Below are positions 1 through 5,250 of a DNA stretch of 7,601 bases, in pieces. Location of the stretch: NCBI GenBank assembly GCA_041481485.1, contig JBGPBY010000361.1, forward strand, positions 1-7,601, given 5' to 3'. The DNA comes from JBGPBY01 sp041481485 (GTDB lineage Bacteria; Acidobacteriota; Terriglobia; 20CM-2-55-15). A model generated the notes under the pieces. That model did not search any database, was not told where the DNA came from, and was given only the letters and a program-made list of their open reading frames with translations. The stretch's first letter is position 1. Every line of letters begins with the position of its first letter. A program made the position numbers and the translations under genes.

Positions 1-19
1 ATGCGGCGACGGCCTCCCA

Positions 20-123
20 CTGTAGGCGCGGTCTATGACCGCGCACAATCTCTCGTTTATGAATTCCCAATTCAAGGAGTCCCAGTGTGAAAAACTGTGC
101 CCGGTCATAGACCGCGCCTACAG
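20..123. repeat. Inverted pair of REP-like hairpins (BIME), copy A
   Basis: Two 27-base units face each other: 20-46 on the + strand and 97-123 on the minus strand, identical at 26 of 27 positions and separated by 50 bases. Each unit contains the hairpin gcgcggtc-TAT-gaccgcgc (26-44 in the left unit; the right unit has one base change that breaks one pair). In each, GTAG lies directly on the 5' side of the hairpin. A GTAG-type tetranucleotide at the hairpin foot is the known hallmark of REP sequences recognised by RAYT (TnpA-REP, Y1 HUH transposase-related) proteins, and facing pairs are called BIMEs. The unit recurs at 5037-5109 and partly at 7485-7503. The left unit also shares its outer flank (cctcccactgtag) with the right unit of the second pair. 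The assignment to REP is inferred from structure. Confidence 0.8.
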
Positions 124-140
124 CGGAACGCGGATTTCAT

Positions 141-257
141 CCTGACCCATTACCGGCGGGTCAGGGTCTTTGAGAACCCGACGGCATTGTGGGAGAATGC
201 CGCCAACATCGCTTCCTTAACCCGGCCCAGGGGCGTCATCAAGCTCGGCTGGCCCGG
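141..257 (+). promoter_or_regulatory. Structured leader with three successive stem-loops upstream of the first gene
   Basis: Three stems can be drawn before the ATG at 275. Stem 1 is CCTGACCC (141-148) with GGGTCAGG (158-165), eight perfect pairs, followed by GTCTTT. Stem 2 is CGGCATT (182-188) with AATGCCG (196-202), seven perfect pairs around a purine-rich GTGGGAG loop. Stem 3 is 222-230 with 249-257, eight of nine paired. CGGGT (157-161) could instead pair with ACCCG (176-180), which would be incompatible with stem 1. This resembles an attenuator or a structured 5' leader, but I recognise no known riboswitch class, and the stems could be decayed repeat material. No convincing -35/-10 pair was found in this stretch. 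Confidence 0.35.
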
Positions 258-274
258 TAGAATTCGGAACTCTC

Positions 275-2218
275 ATGAACCGTTCTAAGCTGGCAGTAGG
301 AATTTTGGCGATCGCGATTGCCGTGGCGGCAGCGGCACTGATGTTCAACACGCGCCGGATCCCCAGTAAGGAGCCGGCCCGAATTACCATCGGCCCCACT
401 GCAGTTCAACAAGATTTCGCCCATGACAAGTCGCGGGCGCTCGCGTCGCAGACGACTGAAGAACAGCATGAAGCTCGCGGTTCGAAGAGCGAGATTCCCC
501 CTGGAGCGCTTGCTCCGAATCCTGACGCGGAAGACGAGGAAGAGGCGGAGGAGGCGCTCCAGAGCGGCGCCGTGCCTCCCACTCCAACGGCGATGACGAC
601 GCCTGCGGGTTCGGCCGCGATCGAACAGACATCTCACGGTACGAAGCCCGCCCCGCAACTCGTCGAAAGCTTCGACGGCCTCGGCGTAGGATTCACCGGC
701 CCGCAAGGCACGGCCACCGTGCGCAATCCCTCCGACAACAGTCTTGCCGTCGGACCCAACCACATTGCGCAGATCGTGAATTCGCGGATGGCGATCTACA
801 CAAAGAAGGGCAAGACCTTCGACTCGACCGGCAAGGTGCTCTACGGTCCTGTCGCGACCAACACGATTTTCAAGGGTTTTGGTGGAGCCTGCGAAAACCG
901 GCTCAGCGGCGACGCGGTCGTTCGCTACGATCAGCTCGCGGATCGCTGGCTGTTTGTCCTTCCGGTGTTCCAACGCGGTGAGGCCCGCCCCGATCAGGCC
1001 GCGCCCGGCCGCGCCGATCAGCCTCCGCAACAGAACCAACCCGGCCAAACAGGCCAGCCGGGCCGAGCCGAAAAATTGTTCGTGCCGTCTCCGGCTCCTG
1101 CTCCGAATGCGCCGCCGGTTCCACCCGGTCAACGAGGCCAGCCGTCTACTCCGCAAGGACCGTATTCCATGTGTTACGCGGTGAGCGTGAGTTCCGATCC
1201 GATGGGTGAATACTATCGCTACGAATTCCTGCGGCCGCTCTTTCCCGATTATCCGCGCCCCGCAGTCTGGCCCGACGGCTATTACGTGCCGACGAGTACC
1301 GGTGACAACCGGATTTCGGAGACCATCGCCACGCAGAAACATGCGTGTGTGGCCGAACGCGCCAAAATGATCAAAGGCGAGCCCGCAACCGAGCAATGCG
1401 TGATCATTGAGAACGTCAATTTCCTCAATAACGCCGATGTCGATGGTAAGAATCTGCCGCCCGCCGGAGCGCCGAACATCATGATGGCAGCGGGGGGGCG
1501 GCAGCTGGACAGAATCATGGAAGACGATGTCATCAACGTCTGGCAGTTCCACGTCGATTGGAAGGATCCGTTGAAGACCAGAGTCACCGGTCCGGAGAAG
1601 ATCGCTGTCGCACCGTATCACTATCTTTGTGACGGACAGCTCACAGCCTGCGTTCCTCAACCGGGAAGCGAGCGGCGGCTCGATGCTCAGGGCGACAAGA
1701 TCATGGCGCGCGTTGTCTACCGCAATGTGAACGGCCAGGAGTCCATGGTCGCCGTGCACTCGGTGAATACCACGGTTGGGGGCGGCGGGGTCCGGTGGTA
1801 CGAGTTTCGTATCGACAAGAACCGCAAGGTCAGCCTGTATCAGCAGGGCACGTATGCACCGGAAGGCTTCTACCGCTGGATGGCCAGTCCGGCCATAGAC
1901 AAGCTAGGTAACATCGGCATCGGCTATTCGTTCGGCGGCGCACCGAATTTCGCGGGTCAGCGTTTTGCGGGGCGGCTTGCAAACGATCCGCGCGGTCAGT
2001 TGACATTGCGCGAAACCGACCTTGCGCTCGGCGAAGGACCGGAAGGCGGTCCGTCCATTGGGCGGCCGGGCGCGCAACGCTGGGAGGATTACACCCAGAC
2101 AGCGATGGACCCGAGCGATGATTGCACGATCTGGTACTCAGGCGACTACGTCAGGAAAGACGCGGCGAGCTATTCGACAAAAATCGGAGCGTTCCGCTTG
2201 CCGGGATGTGGACGGTAG
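275..2218 (+). CDS. Exported protein of unknown function with Pro/Gln-rich linker and eight cysteines
   Basis: This 647-residue protein is not one I can name. It starts with a signal anchor or signal peptide (hydrophobic residues about 6-23). A variable region follows, with an acidic run at 84-93 (DAEDEEEAEE). A conserved-looking module starts at SFDGLG (132-137) and continues through PSDNSLAVGPNHIAQIVNSR to about 232. Residues 233-296 are a low-complexity Pro/Gln/Gly/Arg/Ala linker. The second half ends in a module with WMASPAIDKLGNIGIGYS (from 535) and RWEDYTQTAMDPSDDC (602-617) followed by TIWYSGDY. From memory, similar modules occur in uncharacterised secreted acidobacterial proteins. All eight cysteines (GGAC, SMC, KHAC, TEQC, YLC, TAC, DDC, PGC) lie in what would be the exported part, so disulphides are plausible. 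The start is well bounded: an in-frame TAA at 218-220 precedes it and no other start codon lies between. The ribosome site is weak (GGA at 266-268). A beta-propeller fold is possible but unproven. Confidence 0.85.
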   Translation: MNRSKLAVGILAIAIAVAAAALMFNTRRIPSKEPARITIGPTAVQQDFAHDKSRALASQTTEEQHEARGSKSEIPPGALAPNPDAEDEEEAEEALQSGAVPPTPTAMTTPAGSAAIEQTSHGTKPAPQLVESFDGLGVGFTGPQGTATVRNPSDNSLAVGPNHIAQIVNSRMAIYTKKGKTFDSTGKVLYGPVATNTIFKGFGGACENRLSGDAVVRYDQLADRWLFVLPVFQRGEARPDQAAPGRADQPPQQNQPGQTGQPGRAEKLFVPSPAPAPNAPPVPPGQRGQPSTPQGPYSMCYAVSVSSDPMGEYYRYEFLRPLFPDYPRPAVWPDGYYVPTSTGDNRISETIATQKHACVAERAKMIKGEPATEQCVIIENVNFLNNADVDGKNLPPAGAPNIMMAAGGRQLDRIMEDDVINVWQFHVDWKDPLKTRVTGPEKIAVAPYHYLCDGQLTACVPQPGSERRLDAQGDKIMARVVYRNVNGQESMVAVHSVNTTVGGGGVRWYEFRIDKNRKVSLYQQGTYAPEGFYRWMASPAIDKLGNIGIGYSFGGAPNFAGQRFAGRLANDPRGQLTLRETDLALGEGPEGGPSIGRPGAQRWEDYTQTAMDPSDDCTIWYSGDYVRKDAASYSTKIGAFRLPGCGR

Positions 2219-2225
2219 AAGGTGT

Positions 2226-2369
2226 GAAGAAATGTTCATTGTTCAATGTTCAATTGTCGTTTGTCATTGATGGTGGCGCTTCGCGCGATCTTTTCTTAAA
2301 GATGGCGCGCCGAAGGCGCATCCGAAAATGACAGATGAGAATTGAACATTGAACAATGAACATTTCTTC
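2226..2369. repeat. 144-base snap-back inverted repeat between converging genes (possible MITE-like element / bidirectional terminator)
   Basis: Outer arms 2226-2255 and 2340-2369 are perfect 30-base inverted repeats. Pairing continues inward for 13 more positions, 10 of them matching (2256-2268 with 2327-2339). It then resumes with small bulges: GCGCG 2283-2287 with CGCGC 2306-2310, and ATCTTT 2288-2293 with AAAGAT 2298-2303, closing on a four-base TCTT tip. The element begins 7 bases after the upstream stop codon and ends 4 bases before the facing stop codon, so it fills nearly the whole spacer. Arms are AT-rich and the core GC-rich, unlike the flanking genes. No transposase lies inside and no clear target-site duplication is seen. 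A transcript from either side would fold into a very long hairpin, so termination for both genes is a reasonable inference. Confidence 0.8.
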
Positions 2370-2373
2370 GTCC

Positions 2374-4764
2374 CTACGGGCGGAAAAGGCTGTTCCAGTC
2401 TGGCGGTTCCATACCGAGCAGATGGTGCACAAAGAAATCCTGAAGCAGACGCTGGTAGTAGGCGCCGCCCGCGCCGTGGTTACCTCCGGGCACGACAAGG
2501 AGGTCGAACTTCTTGTTTGCTTTGATGAGTGCGTTCACCACCTGATACGTTGACGACGGATCGACGTTGGTATCCAGTTCAGGAACCACCAGCAAGAGTT
2601 TGCCTTGAAGCCGGTATGCGTTATCGACATTGGATGACGCCGCGTAGTGCGGGCCGAGCGGCCACCCCATCCAGTGCTCGTTCCACCAGATCTTGTCCAT
2701 GCGGTTGTCATGACTTCCGCTGTTCGAAACCGCGACCTTGTAGAGCTCCGGATGGAACAGGACGCCGCCCGTTGCGTTTTGTCCGCCCGCCGATGTCCCG
2801 TATACCCCAACGCGGGAGATGTCGTAGTACGGATACTTTGCGGCAACAGCCTGGTGCCAGAGAATCCGATCCGGAAAACCCGCGTCCCCCAGGTTCTGAA
2901 ACGCGACGTCCTGGAAGTTCTTCGACCGGTTCGCGGTGCCCATGCCGTCGATCTGCGTCACGATGAAGCCCAGTTCCATCAGCGGCTGAACGCTTACGGT
3001 GAACCTCTTCGGAACAAAATTTCCTTGAGGTCCGGAATAGATCGATTCGATCACCGGATATTTTTTCGAAGGATCGAAATTGGCAGGCTTGTAAATCACT
3101 CCCCATATATCGGTCTTCCCGTCGCGTCCCATCGACGTGAACACTTCGGGCGGACGCCAGCCCGCGGCCAGCAGGGCACTGATGTCGCCTTTGTCCAATT
3201 CGAGAAGCACTTTGCCGTCTTCGCTGCGGCGGAGTTCGGAAACGGGTGCGAGGTCGACTCGTGAATAGTTGTCGACGTAGTACTTCATGTCTGTGGAAAA
3301 TGTGACCGAGTGATTCGCATCAGCGTCTGTCAACGCCGTTAACCCCGTGCCATCGAAATTGATCCGGTAGTAGTGAATGAAGTACGGATCCTTTCCGGGA
3401 TACATGCCGCTCGCCTGGAACCAGATCTGGCGTTTCGCGACATCCACTTTTTCGACATTACGAACCAGCCAATTCCCTTTCGTGATCTGGTTCTTCAGGC
3501 GGCCGGTGACGCCGTCATACAGATAAAGGTGGGCCCAGCCGTCGCGCTCCGACATCCAGATGATTTCCTTGCCGTCGTCGATTTCGAAGCGAACCTTCTT
3601 GCCGGTGTCGGATGGATTCGGAACCAGCTGACGATAATTGATGAACGTCTTGCTCTCTTCGGTGATGACGGCACGCGTTTTCCCGCTGATGCCATCGGCT
3701 TCGATCACACGATACAGTTGATGTCCACGCTGATTGTATTCAAACGTGAATGCGTGGCCATCCTTTCGCCAGATGGGATTCGAAATGCTGTATGGATTCG
3801 GAAACAGGCTGTTGTCGATGTTGATCTGCTTTTTCGTGTCGACTTCGAACAAGGCCGGCTGCGCCAGATCCAGCACGTCTCCCGGTTTGGCATACACCCG
3901 TGTGCTGTGTTTCGGTTGCAGCTGGTCAACCGGCGAAGACTCCACATAGTGAATCTCGCGGCGATAGCCGGGCCTGACATGATACGCAACCAGCCGTTTG
4001 GAGTCGGGCGACCAGGCGAGCGAACCCAGTGTGTAGTAGTTACCTTCGGAGCCGTCGAAGCTGAGTGGCCATGCGTCGGATGGCTGCGTCTTACCCTTCG
4101 GGCGAATGAAGACGTTGTAATTCAGGATCAGCGCCTCCCACTTTCCATCGGGAGACGATTTCGGATTGTTCTGAGCTTGTGGCCCGCCGCCGGTCGCGGC
4201 TCCGGTCTGCCCCTGTTGCGGGAGGAGATACGTCATGCCGTCTTCAACGTCGTTTTCGAACTCTGCAGGACTCGCGTCGAAGTCGTCCATAGCAGGCGGC
4301 TGCGCTCCGCCTCGCTGGCCTTGCCCCGTTGCCGCACTCTTCTTGCAGACGTAATCGGATAACGAACAGGACCAGTTGGAACCCGCGGCGGCGAAAGTAA
4401 TGGCAGTTTCCCTATCGGCAAAGTTGAATGTCGTGAAAGGAAGAGTAATGGCGGTGTACTTTCCTCCGGTGGCCGTGGAAAGAGAGGCGGCGAGACGCTG
4501 ATGATCAAACGCCGCCTTCTTGCTCAGCGTTGCCGCGTCCACGAGGACGAACTCGTCGCCGCCTTTGACGGACTTGCGATACCAGAAGCGGCTGGTGTTC
4601 TCAATCGCAACGGCGGCCTCGGGAATGTTGACCGCAAGGCCCTGGAATTTCTGGCGCAGACTCGCAGCGCGATCGTAGTCTGCGGCGGTGACTTGCGACG
4701 GACAGATGGACGGCACAAGCAAGTTGAGAAGAAAGGCTGCAATGACGAGCGTTCGTAATCTCAT
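2374..4764 (-). CDS. Secreted S9-family serine peptidase (prolyl oligopeptidase / DPP-IV-like)
   Basis: This 796-residue protein should hydrolyse peptides outside the cytoplasm. A signal peptide covers residues 1-27 (cleavage likely after VTA). A beta-propeller region of the DPP-IV N-terminal type spans roughly 200-500, with SPDGKW (204), WSPDSKRLVAYH (251) and the diagnostic SERDGWAHLYLYD (405-417). The alpha/beta-hydrolase domain follows from about 540 to the end. Catalytic residues by alignment from memory with DPP-IV are Ser658 in GTSAGG, Asp731 in ELDTNVDP and His763 in GGNHGAGG; Tyr576 in IYSGPQ matches the oxyanion-hole tyrosine. The usual DPP-IV double-glutamate motif is not recognisable, so dipeptidyl specificity is doubtful. 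Gly/Gln-rich inserts lie at 143-157 and 183-200. I chose the ATG at 4764 over an in-frame ATG at 4806: GGAG sits 5 bases upstream and the signal peptide begins there. Its stop is 4 bases from the snap-back repeat. Confidence 0.93.
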   Translation of the reverse strand: MRLRTLVIAAFLLNLLVPSICPSQVTAADYDRAASLRQKFQGLAVNIPEAAVAIENTSRFWYRKSVKGGDEFVLVDAATLSKKAAFDHQRLAASLSTATGGKYTAITLPFTTFNFADRETAITFAAAGSNWSCSLSDYVCKKSAATGQGQRGGAQPPAMDDFDASPAEFENDVEDGMTYLLPQQGQTGAATGGGPQAQNNPKSSPDGKWEALILNYNVFIRPKGKTQPSDAWPLSFDGSEGNYYTLGSLAWSPDSKRLVAYHVRPGYRREIHYVESSPVDQLQPKHSTRVYAKPGDVLDLAQPALFEVDTKKQINIDNSLFPNPYSISNPIWRKDGHAFTFEYNQRGHQLYRVIEADGISGKTRAVITEESKTFINYRQLVPNPSDTGKKVRFEIDDGKEIIWMSERDGWAHLYLYDGVTGRLKNQITKGNWLVRNVEKVDVAKRQIWFQASGMYPGKDPYFIHYYRINFDGTGLTALTDADANHSVTFSTDMKYYVDNYSRVDLAPVSELRRSEDGKVLLELDKGDISALLAAGWRPPEVFTSMGRDGKTDIWGVIYKPANFDPSKKYPVIESIYSGPQGNFVPKRFTVSVQPLMELGFIVTQIDGMGTANRSKNFQDVAFQNLGDAGFPDRILWHQAVAAKYPYYDISRVGVYGTSAGGQNATGGVLFHPELYKVAVSNSGSHDNRMDKIWWNEHWMGWPLGPHYAASSNVDNAYRLQGKLLLVVPELDTNVDPSSTYQVVNALIKANKKFDLLVVPGGNHGAGGAYYQRLLQDFFVHHLLGMEPPDWNSLFRP

Positions 4765-4768
4765 GGCG

Positions 4769-4773
4769 TCTCC
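4769..4773 (-). promoter_or_regulatory. Ribosome binding site deciding the start of the S9 peptidase
   Basis: On the minus strand GGAGA is read at 4773-4769, with the GGAG core 5 bases from the ATG at 4764. The longer in-frame alternative at 4806 has only a weak AGG and would put 14 polar residues in front of the signal peptide. This supports the shorter form. Confidence 0.7.
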
Positions 4774-4841
4774 GTCTGGTGTGGGGTTGACGCGCATATC
4801 GTACATGACCTGCGCCAGCGGAGACCAAGAGAAATGAAGCC

Positions 4842-4857
4842 GGTGGTAACAACCACC
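4842..4857. promoter_or_regulatory. Short perfect dyad upstream of the S9 peptidase
   Basis: GGTGGT (4842-4847) and ACCACC (4852-4857) form a perfect 6-base dyad with a 4-base centre (AACA), about 80 bases upstream of the S9 start. It could be an operator or a small hairpin in the transcript leader. No clear -10/-35 pair was identified for this gene; TACGAT read on the minus strand near 4800 is only a weak candidate. A dyad this small can occur by chance. Confidence 0.25.
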
Positions 4858-4885
4858 AATTGCGGACAGTGTCCTGGTTTCGGTA

Positions 4886-4947
4886 CGGGGTGGTGATGTC
4901 CAAGTTCAAACAGAAATTCCTCTTCGAACTTGACCAGCACCACCCCG
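4886..4947. repeat. Imperfect inverted repeat in the divergent spacer
   Basis: Arms 4886-4907 and 4926-4947 are 22 bases each, around an 18-base centre. The outer ten bases (CGGGGTGGTG / CACCACCCCG) and the inner seven (CAAGTTC / GAACTTG) pair perfectly, with a poorly paired patch between them. Downstream, CCACCCCTCC (4996-5005) and a small CCTCAG/CTGAGG dyad (5004-5016) give the stretch 4886-5016 the look of a decayed dispersed intergenic repeat. I recall similar CACCCCG...CCACCCCTCCTC strings between genes in other Acidobacteriota-like genomes, but cannot verify this here. No credible gene is seen in this stretch. Confidence 0.5.
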
Positions 4948-5036
4948 TCCGCTCCTGAACTGCGGAAGCGTCGCGATATTTTCATGATGTCGCGGCCACC
5001 CCTCCTCAGCTCCTGAGGAACTCGTTTGAAACCCGG

Positions 5037-5109
5037 CTGTAGGCGCGGTCTATGACCGCGCACATTCTCGAACTGAGACATCGCGCGCGGTCATAGACCG
5101 CGCCTACAG
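5037..5109. repeat. Inverted pair of REP-like hairpins (BIME), copy B
   Basis: This is the second facing pair of the family at 20-123. Unit 5037-5063 (+) and unit 5083-5109 (minus) are 27 bases each and match at 26 positions. The spacer is only 19 bases, against 50 in copy A, and the spacers are unrelated in sequence. Both units keep the perfect gcgcggtc-TAT-gaccgcgc hairpin and the GTAG foot. The outer flank of the right unit (tgggagg) matches the outer flank of the left unit of copy A, so the repeat extends at least 7 bases beyond the core on that side. The pair sits about 90 bases upstream of the -35 of the next promoter, so it is unlikely to be part of it. Confidence 0.85.
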
Positions 5110-5111
5110 TG

Positions 5112-5130
5112 GGAGGAGAGTTCCTCCTTT
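5112..5130 (+). other. Small stem-loop followed by TTT
   Basis: GGAGGA (5112-5117) pairs with TCCTCC (5122-5127) around GAGT, followed by TTT. A GCGGC-TAC-GCCGC stem lies a little further on (5146-5158). Both are short and may be repeat debris beside the REP pair. A weak terminator is possible, although no + strand gene ends just upstream. Confidence 0.2.
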
Positions 5131-5195
5131 GAAACTGGCCGCGCCGCGGCTACGCCGCTGAGTAGGGGCGATCGAGCAACCATACAGTCATCAAC

Positions 5196-5224
5196 TTGTC
5201 GCGACAAATGGCAGCGCATATAAT
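5196..5224 (+). promoter_or_regulatory. Sigma70-type promoter with palindrome over the -35, for the DUF885 gene
   Basis: A perfect TATAAT (5219-5224) lies exactly 17 bases after TTGTCG (5196-5201), which matches the TTGACA consensus at four of six positions. Transcription would start near 5231, leaving a leader of about 20 bases before the ATG at 5251. The -35 hexamer is the first half of the perfect 12-base palindrome TTGTCGCGACAA (5196-5207), well placed to be a repressor operator. That last point is inference: a 12-base palindrome is expected roughly once or twice by chance in a window this size. Confidence 0.6.
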
Positions 5225-5238
5225 CGCGCCCGCAATCC

Positions 5239-5245
5239 AAGGGGG
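5239..5245 (+). promoter_or_regulatory. Ribosome binding site of the DUF885 gene
   Basis: AAGGGGG at 5239-5245 lies 5 bases before the ATG at 5251. A second in-frame ATG at 5260 would be 14 bases away, so the first is preferred. The encoded signal peptide is intact with either. Confidence 0.65.
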
Positions 5246-5250
5246 AACAA

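Noticed and set aside
97..288. Small + strand open frame beginning in the REP unit
   Set aside because: Its first residues (GHRPRLQ) are simply the translated repeat, the same string appears from the other REP pair, and it overlaps the start of the real gene.
239..1759. Long open frame (506 codons) on the minus strand opposite the first gene
   Set aside because: Its product is rich in Arg, His and Leu with no domain or export signal, and it lies antisense to a gene with recognisable modules and a signal anchor. Such frames are common opposite GC-rich coding sequence.
3373..4362. Open frame of 329 codons on the + strand inside the S9 peptidase gene
   Set aside because: Antisense shadow of a gene with an intact catalytic triad and propeller motifs; no ribosome site or known domain seen.
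4764..4806. Longer start for the S9 peptidase at 4806
   Set aside because: It would add 14 polar residues before the signal peptide and has only a weak ribosome site; the ATG at 4764 has GGAG at proper spacing.
4761..5081. Minus-strand open frame of 106 codons upstream of the S9 peptidase
   Set aside because: It runs through the REP unit and the imperfect inverted repeat and overlaps the S9 start; composition and content suggest translated repeat sequence.
20..5109. CRISPR array suggested by repeated palindromic units
   Set aside because: Units occur as isolated facing pairs about 5 kb apart, not as regularly spaced direct repeats with similar-length spacers, and no cas gene is present.
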